Assembly (NCBI RefSeq): GCF_001425785.1
Contig: NZ_LMDI01000040.1
Span: 4,725 to 38,850 of the forward strand
Direction: 5' to 3'
Source of the DNA: Rhizobacter sp. Root1221
GTDB lineage: Bacteria; Pseudomonadota; Gammaproteobacteria; Burkholderiales; Burkholderiaceae_C
Length of the DNA: 34,126 nt
This document shows positions 10,214-17,687 of this stretch, piece after piece (positions within the stretch are counted from its first letter, which is position 1; the number at the start of each line of letters is the position of its first letter). Position numbers and translations under genes: made by a program. The notes below the pieces were generated by a model that saw nothing but the letters and a program-made list of their open reading frames with translations, was not told where the DNA came from and ran no database searches.

Positions 10214-11611
10214 TCAGTTGCTTGCATTCGCAACCTTGAGGGGCGCCCAGCCGCCACCGAGCGCCTTGTAGAGCGTCACCGTGTCTGAAAGCACCTGCTG
10301 GTGACTCGCCAGCAACGCGAGTTGCGCTGCCAGCAACGAACGCTCGGTCTCGAACACGTCGAGTTGCGAAACGACGCCGACCTCGAGTTGCACCGCGGTC
10401 TGGTCCGACACCAGCTTGAGCTGATCGACCTGCATCTGCAGTTCCACCTTCTGCTGCCGGTGGGCGTCGAGGTTCACCAGGGCGTTCTCGACTTCCTCGA
10501 ATGCGGCGACCACCGTGCGCCGGTAGTCTTGTTCGGCCACCGTGACCTGTTTCTCGGTGGTCTTGGCGTGTGCCTTGATGCCCGGATTGAGTGCAGGAAT
10601 ATTGATGCTCGGCAAGAGCCCGAAGGTGAAGGACTTCAGCAGGTCGCCGAGCGCGAAACTGGCCGAGCCTCCGCGGCCGGTCAAACTGACCGAAGGCAAT
10701 CGTGCAAGCTTGGCCTGCCCCATGAGATCGTGCGACTCCAGCACCCGGAATTCGGCGGCCACGATGTCGGGCCTGCGGGCGAGCAGCTCCAAGGGCAGCC
10801 CGGCAGGCACCACCGGAATGCGCACGCGGTCCTGAAGCCGGCCGGCAGCGACCTTGAAGTCGCCCGCCGGCACACCGAGCAGCGTGGCGAGCGCGTTCTC
10901 GGCCACCTGGCGAAACCGGTTCAGCTCCAGCAAATCCTTGGTCAGCCGATTGATTTCCGCGCGCTGCCGCAGCACTTGCGTGGCGGGCAACAGGCCGTTG
11001 TCGCGCATTCCTTCGTAGATGCGCAGGATCTGCTGGTTCTTCGTCAGCGCCCGTTGTTGCTGATCGATCTGCTCGTCGAGTTGCAGGATCTGGAAGTACG
11101 TGGTCGAGACACTCGACACGATCTGGAGATAGCCAGCGCGCCAGTCCGCCTCGGTGGCATGGAATTCAGCAGTCTGCGCCTGCACGCCCTTGTTGACGCG
11201 GCCCCAGACATCGAGGTCCCAGCTGACCTGGGTGCCCAGGTTGAACTGTTTCGAGAACTTCTGCCCCGTGCTCTTTTCCAGGCTGGCGCCGGCACCGACG
11301 TCCACCGTCGGCAAGGAACCCGCCCGTGCTTCGCCAATCTGCGTGTTGGCCACCTCGATGCGAGCGGCCAGGACTTTCAAGTCGAAGTTTCCCGCAACGG
11401 CGCTTGTCACGAGTGAGTCCAGGTAGGGGTCGCCAAACTGCGTCCACCACTGCGGCACGATCGTGCCGGAGGCCGACAACGTGGCCTCTGGCTGGCGGGA
11501 CCATGAGGACTTCGCGGGCGCATCCGGGCGCTTGTAGTCGGCAAGGCGAACGTCCGCACATCCGCCCAGCAGGACCGCACACAAACCGGAGAGAAGAATC
11601 GTCTGCTTCAT
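10214..11611 (-). CDS. TolC/NodT-type outer-membrane efflux lipoprotein
   Basis: A 465-residue outer-membrane factor. A signal peptide ends in a lipobox LGGC with Cys18 as lipid anchor. Two repeats rich in Ala, Gln, Leu and Glu follow, as in the outer membrane efflux protein family, with typical blocks such as QVSWDLDVWG (near 125), the LARRPDIVAAE motif (near 275) and PSINIPALNPG (near 335). It should form the trimeric exit duct for the HlyD adaptor and ABC exporter encoded downstream. It is the first gene of the operon that runs to 1165, with GAGGG six bases before its ATG. NodT relatives often serve RND drug pumps, but no RND gene is here, and the operon context favours type I peptide export. 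Confidence 0.94.
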   Translation of the reverse strand: MKQTILLSGLCAVLLGGCADVRLADYKRPDAPAKSSWSRQPEATLSASGTIVPQWWTQFGDPYLDSLVTSAVAGNFDLKVLAARIEVANTQIGEARAGSLPTVDVGAGASLEKSTGQKFSKQFNLGTQVSWDLDVWGRVNKGVQAQTAEFHATEADWRAGYLQIVSSVSTTYFQILQLDEQIDQQQRALTKNQQILRIYEGMRDNGLLPATQVLRQRAEINRLTKDLLELNRFRQVAENALATLLGVPAGDFKVAAGRLQDRVRIPVVPAGLPLELLARRPDIVAAEFRVLESHDLMGQAKLARLPSVSLTGRGGSASFALGDLLKSFTFGLLPSINIPALNPGIKAHAKTTEKQVTVAEQDYRRTVVAAFEEVENALVNLDAHRQQKVELQMQVDQLKLVSDQTAVQLEVGVVSQLDVFETERSLLAAQLALLASHQQVLSDTVTLYKALGGGWAPLKVANASN

Positions 11612-11750
11612 TGCACCCTCAGCTCAAGGATCGGAGTAGCCAACCGGGGTGCTGCCCCCGGCCTTGCTGCTTGTCACCCCCCTGAGTTGCTGCCGATGCC
11701 CGAGCGGTTCATGTCTTTTTGTCGTCGCCACCGCCGGGCACCCCCCCCGA
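11612..11750 (-). promoter_or_regulatory. Leader region between the TagH gene and the exporter operon
   Basis: These 139 bases separate the end of the TagH-type gene from the first exporter-operon gene on the same strand. A ribosome site (GAGGG) lies next to the ATG at 11611. I see C/G runs and a short T run (about 11714-11719 on the + strand) but no clear sigma-70 or sigma-54 promoter and no strong hairpin. The exporter operon may have its own promoter here or be read through from 12857. Confidence 0.3.
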
Positions 11751-12857
11751 TCAAGGGACAGGCAGTGAGGATCGCCCCAGCGCCGCGAGTTGTTTCTCGT
11801 ACGCCTCTCGAAAGGCACGGCCGAACAGCGTGTTGAAGTCGCCCTCGACGTCGCGCGCGATCTCGGCGTAGCGCTCGCCGTACTGCGCCCAAAGCTTCGC
11901 CTCGCGGCCGCCGGGAAGCAGGCTCTCCCAGGGCGACAGGGGCGCAAGCCCGTTGACGAGGGACGCAGGGTCGAAACGCGACAGAACCTCGATCAGCACA
12001 GCACGCATGCCGACAAGCACCGCGACCTCGTGGGCGCGGAGGTCGTTGAAGGCATCGGTCACCGCGGCGAGCGGCGGCGTGAAGCCGCGCTGCGCCGGCC
12101 GCAACAAGTGCGCCAGCGCGGTGTCGAGATCGGGTGCGAATTTCAGCGGGTTGTTTTCGCGGGGCTGAAGCAGGGTCGAGCTGGCCCCCAGCTCGTGTTT
12201 GGCGATCGATCGTGCCTCGAGCAGCGACAGCGTGCCCTCGATCGCATTGCGAAGCAGGCCGCCGATGTGGTTGAGGGCCTGCGCGGATTGGTCGGCAGGT
12301 GCCGGCGCGGGCAGGCCGAGGCCCGCGTACAAGGCCGCGAACATCTCGGGGACACCCGGCGCTTGCACACCCTGCGCCGCCTGCGCAGGTGCCGAAGCAT
12401 CCGGCTCGGGGTACTGCCCGAACCCGGTGGGGTCGCCCACGATCAGGTCGACTTCAGCGGCGAGCGGGTCGTCCGCGGCGAGATGCTCGCCGTCGAGGAT
12501 CGCGGGCTCATCCGCGGGCAGCGGAGGAACTGCCGCGGGCAACGACGGGTCCTCCGCGCGCAGGACATAGTCGCCGATGCGGATCTGGGCTCCAGCCAGG
12601 AGTGGAAAGTCGACGTCGAGCGGAAGCGGCACGCCACCGATTTCGGTCGGGAGACTGGTGCCTACCTGGCGGATGTAGTGGCGGCCATCACGGCACGCGA
12701 TCAGCGCCTGGCGGCGTGAAATGTGGCGCTCCGGGTCGGCCAGGACCAGCGTGCAGTCGGCGCCGCGGCCGATATCACCGCCAGCGTCCCCGAACACGGC
12801 TGCCAGTGGCGCGCCGGGCGGCGCGCCAGACTGGGAAATGACCCGGATCCCTAACAT
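11751..12857 (-). CDS. tagH: Type VI secretion-associated FHA protein, TagH/Fha type
   Basis: A 368-residue cytoplasmic protein. An N-terminal FHA domain (about 1-95) shows GR (30-31) and SRRQ (47-50). The later Asn-Gly-Thr turn is replaced by a GTSLPTE sequence, so phosphothreonine binding may be weakened. After an acidic, Pro/Ala-rich linker (about 100-190) comes the C-terminal domain found in type VI FHA proteins (about 190-360), including a PLSPWESLLPGG block and an AFREAYEKQL ending. In type VI systems such proteins read PpkA phosphorylation of TssL or other parts and promote assembly. The ATG at 12857 begins directly at the first FHA strand; the open frame goes further upstream without FHA sequence, and no strong ribosome site is visible. 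It is divergent from the FecR-to-caspase operon that encodes TssL and TssM. Confidence 0.88.
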   Translation of the reverse strand: MLGIRVISQSGAPPGAPLAAVFGDAGGDIGRGADCTLVLADPERHISRRQALIACRDGRHYIRQVGTSLPTEIGGVPLPLDVDFPLLAGAQIRIGDYVLRAEDPSLPAAVPPLPADEPAILDGEHLAADDPLAAEVDLIVGDPTGFGQYPEPDASAPAQAAQGVQAPGVPEMFAALYAGLGLPAPAPADQSAQALNHIGGLLRNAIEGTLSLLEARSIAKHELGASSTLLQPRENNPLKFAPDLDTALAHLLRPAQRGFTPPLAAVTDAFNDLRAHEVAVLVGMRAVLIEVLSRFDPASLVNGLAPLSPWESLLPGGREAKLWAQYGERYAEIARDVEGDFNTLFGRAFREAYEKQLAALGRSSLPVP

Positions 12858-13063
12858 AGGGGGCGATCGCTGACCTCTTTTCGGTGAAAAGGCGTAATCT
12901 GATGTTACTACCGCTGGCCTGTTTGCGCAGCGGTGCTTTTCGGGGGCCTGCCTGTGGCGGCTCCCCGGCAGGGCACATCCAAAAGTGGGGTTGTTCGGCA
13001 ACGGGTCCGCCGTCATGTTCCTCATGAACCTGCGGCGAGGTCCGATGGATGGAGGTGGTCGCG
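12858..13063. promoter_or_regulatory. Divergent promoter region between tagH and the FecR/TssLM operon
   Basis: These 206 bases must hold promoters for both directions. A perfect small palindrome, CTTTTC-GGT-GAAAAG, lies at 12877-12891, about 20 bases before the tagH start. A looser CCTGCC/GGCAGG pair is at 12947-12972. The stretch around 12880-12915 is more AT-rich than its surroundings. On the + side the downstream gene has GGAGGTGG just before its ATG at 13064. I cannot name a -35/-10 or -24/-12 box with confidence. Confidence 0.45.
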
Positions 13064-14008
13064 ATGCTTCGTAGACTTGTCCTGGCTGCAGTGATGTTGG
13101 CGCCCTGGTGCGCCTGGTCCGCCGACCTGAGCGGCACCATCACGATCCTCGAAAGCGACGCATTCATCTATCGCGGCGCATCTCGCCTGCACGCGCAAGA
13201 GGGTGTGCGGCTCGAGTCGGGCGACATCGTCGAGACGGCGGCCTCTGGTTTCATGCAACTCGAGTTGGCCGATCTGTCGGTCGTCCAGTTCGGCCCGGCG
13301 ACACGCGCGATGATCAACGCCTCGACCGGTCGACAGAAGCCCGAACGCTGGCTCTTCGTCATGAACGGTTGGTGCAAGGTGACGGGCTCCAAAGGCAGTG
13401 CGGCCGACGGCGCCGGTCTCGAGTTGCGCACGCGCCTGTTCACGATGCGGCCCAACACCGGTGTCGTCGTTTTCTCCGAAACGCCGACGGACACAACCCT
13501 CTTCGTCGAACGCGGCGAGGCCAAGCTCACCGAAGACCAGGCGAGCGGCGTGCCACTCAAGTCCGGCGACTACTACCGGCGCAAGGCCGGCGCACGAGGC
13601 GTCGTCAATGCCGGTTCGAACGAGGCGTTTGTCGCAGCGATGCCGCGGGTCTTCCGCGACTCGCTGCCGCTGCGCCTGGACCAGTATCGCAACCAGGTGG
13701 TGCAGCCGAAGTCGGCGCCCGACTTCACCTACGCCGATGTCGAGCCCTGGTTGAAGGCCGAGCCGTGGCTGCGGCGCCCGCTCGTACAGCGCTGGCGAGT
13801 CAAGGCCAGGAACCCGGCTTTCCGCGCCGCACTGGTCGCAGGCCTGTCGTCGCACCCCGAGTGGGATCCGATCCTGTTTCCCGAGAAGTACCAGAAAAAG
13901 CCTCCGGTCAGCGCGGCGCGTCCCCCCTGGGTCCCCTCGACGTCCGGCCCCCTGCCAGCGCCTGTGCGAGCGGCCCGCGAAGCGGCCTCGTCGCCCTCGG
14001 CTCAATAG
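13064..14008 (+). CDS. Exported FecR-domain protein
   Basis: A 314-residue protein with a signal peptide (about 1-20, cut near WSA-D). A FecR-type beta domain follows (about 25-150): a GTITILESDAFIYRG start, a VRLESGDIVET block and a MQLELADLSVVQFGP block are characteristic. The rest has a conserved-looking region around Trp residues (about 220-290) and a Pro/Ser/Ala-rich tail. It is periplasmic by prediction. The ATG at 13064 is preferred over one at 13049 because GGAGGTGG sits directly upstream. It is the first gene of the operon reading through the heme sensor, kinase, TssL, TssM, TagF and caspase-like genes. FecR-domain proteins appear in several type VI-like loci, but their job there is not established; perhaps it binds the envelope or a polymer. 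Confidence 0.85.
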   Translation: MLRRLVLAAVMLAPWCAWSADLSGTITILESDAFIYRGASRLHAQEGVRLESGDIVETAASGFMQLELADLSVVQFGPATRAMINASTGRQKPERWLFVMNGWCKVTGSKGSAADGAGLELRTRLFTMRPNTGVVVFSETPTDTTLFVERGEAKLTEDQASGVPLKSGDYYRRKAGARGVVNAGSNEAFVAAMPRVFRDSLPLRLDQYRNQVVQPKSAPDFTYADVEPWLKAEPWLRRPLVQRWRVKARNPAFRAALVAGLSSHPEWDPILFPEKYQKKPPVSAARPPWVPSTSGPLPAPVRAAREAASSPSAQ

Positions 14009-14019
14009 TGGAGAGCACC

Positions 14020-14892
14020 GTGAAGCTACTGCTCAAGTTCAACCTCGTCTTCCTGCTGATCTTCGCGATCGGGCTTGCGGCGACGGGCCGCATTTCATGG
14101 ACGCTGCTGGAGCGAAACGCGCGCGACGAAATCGCCGGGAGCGCCCGTCTCCTGATGGATGCGGCACTTGCCGCACGCTGGTACACCTCGACCCAGGTCG
14201 GACCGTTGCTTGAAACGCAGATGAAATACACCTTCCTGCCGCAGTCCGTTCCCGCCTATTCGGCCACCGAGGTCTTCAACGACTTGCGCAAGAAGCACGC
14301 CGAGTACGGCTACAAGGAAGCGGTGCTGAACCCGACCAATCCGCGCAACCGGGCGGTCGACTGGGAGACCGACCTCGTCACGCAGTTCCGCTCCAACAAG
14401 GATCTGGGCGAACTCGTCGGAGAGCGCGACACCCCCAACGGGCGTTCGTTCTACATCGCGCGTCCGATCCGCATCAGCAACGCGGCCTGCTTGCGTTGCC
14501 ACAGCACGGTGGACGCCGCGCCCAAGACCATGATCGAGCGCTACGGCCCGGCCAACGGCTTCGGCTGGACCCTCAACGAGGCGGTGGGCGCGCAGATCAT
14601 CTCGGTGCCCACGCAGGTGCCGCTGGACCGTGCCGAGAGCGCCTTCAAGGTCTTCATGACATCGATCACGGTGGTGTTCGTGGTCATCGGGATCATGCTC
14701 AACGTGATGCTGGCGTTGATCGTGGTGCGCCCGATCGCGCAACTGTCGCGGTTCGCCGATCGCGTGAGCCTCGGCGAGCTCGACATTCCCGAGTTGAAGC
14801 GCACCTCGCGCGACGAGATCGGCGCGCTCACGCGATCCATCGGCCGCATGCGCACCAGCCTCGTCAAGGCCATGAAGATGCTGGAGAGCTGA
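14020..14892 (+). CDS. Membrane sensor with DUF3365 (Tll0287-like) c-heme domain and HAMP
   Basis: A 290-residue protein with a membrane segment at each end of a periplasmic domain (about 5-22 and 212-236), then a HAMP domain (about 236-288) and nothing after it. The periplasmic part matches DUF3365/Tll0287-like sensors and has a covalent heme motif C157-L-R-C160-H161. Such domains are thought to sense redox state or gases. The protein ends after HAMP with no kinase, cyclase or methyl-accepting output, so the signal must pass to a partner; the Ser/Thr kinase gene starts 30 bases downstream. The start used is GTG at 14020, with GGAG six bases ahead; a GTG at 14008 overlapping the FecR stop would add four residues. 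Confidence 0.87.
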   Translation: MKLLLKFNLVFLLIFAIGLAATGRISWTLLERNARDEIAGSARLLMDAALAARWYTSTQVGPLLETQMKYTFLPQSVPAYSATEVFNDLRKKHAEYGYKEAVLNPTNPRNRAVDWETDLVTQFRSNKDLGELVGERDTPNGRSFYIARPIRISNAACLRCHSTVDAAPKTMIERYGPANGFGWTLNEAVGAQIISVPTQVPLDRAESAFKVFMTSITVVFVVIGIMLNVMLALIVVRPIAQLSRFADRVSLGELDIPELKRTSRDEIGALTRSIGRMRTSLVKAMKMLES

Positions 14893-14922
14893 TCGTCCGC
14901 GATCAGGCCCCGCCGTTGCCAA

Positions 14923-16326
14923 ATGAATATTCCACAACGTCTCGGCAAATACCCCATCTCCCAAGTGCTTGGAAAGGGCGCCATGGGAATCGTGTACCTG
15001 GGCCGCGACCCGGTCATCAAGCGGCCGGTCGCGATCAAGACCATCCGCAAGGAGCTGATCGAAGACGACGAACGGGCCGAGTCGTTGTCGGAGCGCTTCC
15101 GCCGTGAAGCGCAGGCGGCCGGCGCGCTCAACCACCCGGGCATCGTCGCGATCTACGAGTACGGCGAGGACGAGGAGTACGCCTTCATCGCCATGGAGTA
15201 CGTGGAAGGCAACACGCTGCGCGAGTACCAGTCGCAAGGCACCCGCTTCGACGAGCGCGACACCGTGAGCATCATGGCGCAGCTGCTCGACGCGCTCGAG
15301 TTCGCGCACGCCAACTCGGTCTGGCATCGCGACATCAAGCCCGCCAACATCATCATCATGAAAAACGGCCGCATCAAGCTGGCCGACTTCGGAATCGCGC
15401 GGATCGAATCCTCCGACCGCACGCGCACCAACATGCTGATGGGCACGCCCGGCTACATCGCGCCCGAGTACTACCTGAACGCGCCGGTCGACCACCGCAT
15501 CGACATCTTCGCGGCGGGCGTGCTGCTGTACGAGCTGCTGGCCGGGCGGGCGCCCTTTCGCGGCCGGCCCGAAGCGATCATGCACGACGTCTGCTACGAC
15601 GACCCGATACCGCCCTCGACGGTGCCGCATTCGCGCGGCTGGCCGTGCTACGACGACGTCGTCGCTCGCGCACTCGAGAAGTCGCCGGACCAGCGCTTCC
15701 AGAGCGCCGGCGCCTTCCGCGCGGCGCTGCTGGCCGAGTATGCGCATCCGGTGTCGAGCACGATCTCCGAGGCCACGATCATCTCCAACGTCGTGCGGGC
15801 AGTCGGGGTCGAACCCGGCACGCCGTCCGCTGCCAAGTCGTCGGCATTTCCGAGCAGCACGATGCCACCGAGCGACTGGAGCATTCCGGTGCTCGGTGGC
15901 ATCGAGATCGAACTGGCGCGCTTCATCGGCCCGGTCGCGAAAGTGCTGGTTCGGCGCGCCGCGCGCACCTACAAGGACGTCGATTCCCTCGTGCGCGAGT
16001 TGCTCGGATCGCTCGACAGCGACGCCGACCGCGAAGCGTTCACACGTGCCGTGACCGGGCGCTCCCTGGTCTTGCCGCCCGGGCACGCGAGCCCCCCGCC
16101 CCCCTCGACGGCGTTGGCATCGGGCCCGTCGGTCACGCTCGAAGACGTGGACCTCGCCATGAAATTGCTGACGCCCTACATCGGCCCGATCGCACGTGTG
16201 GTCGCCAAACGGGCGGCGACGCCGGGCGGGAGCCGGCAGGATTTCTTCGTCGAAGTGTCGCGCAACCTCGAGAACCCATCGCAGCGCGAGCGATTCCTGC
16301 GCGACGCGGGCGCTTCCGGCAGGTGA
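14923..16326 (+). CDS. Ser/Thr protein kinase (PpkA/Stk-like) with two C-terminal repeats
   Basis: A 467-residue cytoplasmic Hanks-type kinase. The catalytic domain (about 8-270) is complete: glycine loop GKGAMG (17-22), Lys39 in AIK, HRDIKPAN (135-142) with Asp137, DFG (155-157) and GTPGYIAPE (174-182). There is no membrane segment. A Ser/Thr/Pro linker follows, then two copies of a roughly 50-residue unit (about 327-378 and 407-462), each starting with an IGP(V/I)A(K/R)V core followed by a helical segment ending in a RE.F motif. I take this unit to be a small domain found at the end of some bacterial kinases. In type VI loci such kinases phosphorylate TssL or Fha proteins; TssL is the next gene. 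No strong ribosome site precedes the ATG. The opposing phosphatase is at 295-1134. Confidence 0.93.
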   Translation: MNIPQRLGKYPISQVLGKGAMGIVYLGRDPVIKRPVAIKTIRKELIEDDERAESLSERFRREAQAAGALNHPGIVAIYEYGEDEEYAFIAMEYVEGNTLREYQSQGTRFDERDTVSIMAQLLDALEFAHANSVWHRDIKPANIIIMKNGRIKLADFGIARIESSDRTRTNMLMGTPGYIAPEYYLNAPVDHRIDIFAAGVLLYELLAGRAPFRGRPEAIMHDVCYDDPIPPSTVPHSRGWPCYDDVVARALEKSPDQRFQSAGAFRAALLAEYAHPVSSTISEATIISNVVRAVGVEPGTPSAAKSSAFPSSTMPPSDWSIPVLGGIEIELARFIGPVAKVLVRRAARTYKDVDSLVRELLGSLDSDADREAFTRAVTGRSLVLPPGHASPPPPSTALASGPSVTLEDVDLAMKLLTPYIGPIARVVAKRAATPGGSRQDFFVEVSRNLENPSQRERFLRDAGASGR

Positions 16327-16351
16327 CGCGGGTCCACAGAGGCAACACGTG

Positions 16352-17656
16352 ATGGCTGAAGACGACCGCACCCTCTTCCCGCTCGACGCGGCCCACACGA
16401 TCCGGATGCCCACGCCCGGCGGCCAGGCCACGGTGGTGCAGCCGCGCGCCGGTGCGGCGCGGGCCGCCAAGTCCGGGGCGGCGGCCGAACTGCAGCGGCG
16501 CGTCGCGGGCGTCAACCCGCTGCTGAGTTCGGCCAGCGTGCTGCTCGCGCTGGTGGCGCAATTGCGCGCAACCGCCGCACACGCCGACCCGGCCGGCTTG
16601 CGGCGCCAGCTTCTGGAGCGGGTCGGCGAGTTCGAGGCCCTGGCCGCCGGCGCCGGCATGTCGGCGCAGCACATCAGCGCCGCCCGCTATCTGCTCTGCA
16701 CCTTCATCGACGAGGTGGTCGATGCGACGCCCTGGGGCGCGGGCGGCGTGTGGGCCGAGGCCAACCTGCTGCAGGCGTTTCACGACGAGCGCTGGGGCGG
16801 CGAGAAGGTGTTCACGCTGCTCGATCGCCTGAGCCAGGACGTCACGGCGAATCGCCACCTGCTCGAGCTGTTCTACATCTGCCTCGCACTCGGTTTCGAG
16901 GGCCGCTTTCGCGGCACGCCGAACGGACGCGAGCAGCTCGATGCCATCGCCGAGCGTGTGCTGCACGCCATTCACCCGGCCGCGCAGCGGCAGCCGGTGC
17001 GCACGCTCGCGCTGCACTGGGAGGGCGTGGCCACGCGCGGCAACAAGGATCTGTCGGGCTTGCCGGTGTGGGCGGTACTGGCGGTCGGTGCCGCCCTCGT
17101 GCTGGGCATCGTGTTGCTGGTGAACGCGCAGCTCGACCGCCTCGCGCAGCCGGTCTTCAGGCAGATTCACGACCTGGCCGCCGGGTTGAGCGTCGAGCGC
17201 CCCGCGGTGGCCTCGAAACCGCGCCTGGCACCCCTGCTTCAGGCCCACATCGCCCGTGGAGCGATCGACGTGCGCGACGAGCCGTTGCGATCGGTGGTCA
17301 CGCTGCCGGCCGACACGCTGTTCGAGGCCGGCGGTGCACGCGTCGACCCGCGCCAGCTCGAAACGCTGGGGCACATCGCGCGCGCGTTGAGTGGTTTGCA
17401 AGGCCAGGTGGTCGTGATCGGGCACACCGACAGCGCCCCCACCGGCTCGCTGCAGTTCCCGTCGAACTGGAACCTGTCGCGGGCACGCGCGCAGGCCGCG
17501 CTCGACGGCCTCGTGCAGCAGGGGCTGCCGCCCGATCGTGCACGCGCCGAGGGGCGTGCCGATGTCGAGCCGCGCGTGCGCGGCGGCCCGCCGGCCGAGC
17601 AGGCGATGAACCGGCGCATCGAGATCGAGTTGCAGCTGGTGCGGCCCGACGCTTGA
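16352..17656 (+). CDS. tssL: TssL (DotU-type) with C-terminal OmpA-like peptidoglycan-binding domain
   Basis: A 434-residue inner-membrane component. The DotU domain (about 45-215) includes a LLCTFIDEVVDATPWG block (114-129) and a HDERWGGEKVF block (144-154). One membrane segment (about 238-258) precedes an OmpA-like domain (about 312-432) with HTDS (358-361), NLSRARA (374-380) and NRRIEI (420-425), the residues used to hold peptidoglycan. This is the long form of TssL. The short N-terminus holds TIRMPTPGG (16-24), a threonine/proline motif seen in TssL proteins whose N-terminal Thr is a PpkA target in Agrobacterium. The gene follows the kinase by 25 bases, with AGAGG ahead of the ATG, and precedes tssM. 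It should form the membrane complex with TssM, though the usual third partner TssJ is not seen. Confidence 0.94.
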   Translation: MAEDDRTLFPLDAAHTIRMPTPGGQATVVQPRAGAARAAKSGAAAELQRRVAGVNPLLSSASVLLALVAQLRATAAHADPAGLRRQLLERVGEFEALAAGAGMSAQHISAARYLLCTFIDEVVDATPWGAGGVWAEANLLQAFHDERWGGEKVFTLLDRLSQDVTANRHLLELFYICLALGFEGRFRGTPNGREQLDAIAERVLHAIHPAAQRQPVRTLALHWEGVATRGNKDLSGLPVWAVLAVGAALVLGIVLLVNAQLDRLAQPVFRQIHDLAAGLSVERPAVASKPRLAPLLQAHIARGAIDVRDEPLRSVVTLPADTLFEAGGARVDPRQLETLGHIARALSGLQGQVVVIGHTDSAPTGSLQFPSNWNLSRARAQAALDGLVQQGLPPDRARAEGRADVEPRVRGGPPAEQAMNRRIEIELQLVRPDA

Positions 17657-17687
17657 GCGCCCGCCACCGCGTTGCCCGCCAGACACC

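Noticed and set aside
7594-10239. An 881-codon open frame on the + strand.
   Set aside because: It is antisense to the HlyD start and the double-FHA gene, has Arg/Leu/His-rich composition typical of GC-rich antisense frames, and shows no domain.
11676-11714. A 12-residue frame MNRSGIGSNSGG upstream of the exporter operon, tempting as a second peptide ending in GG.
   Set aside because: Very short, no ribosome site, and GG is at the stop with no peptide after it.
11612-13063. A sigma-54 (-24/-12) promoter for the exporter operon or tagH.
   Set aside because: Only GG-N9-GC near-misses were found; the fixed N10 spacing is not met.
14095-16674. An 859-codon open frame on the - strand.
   Set aside because: It is antisense to the heme sensor, kinase and TssL genes, all of which have clear motifs.
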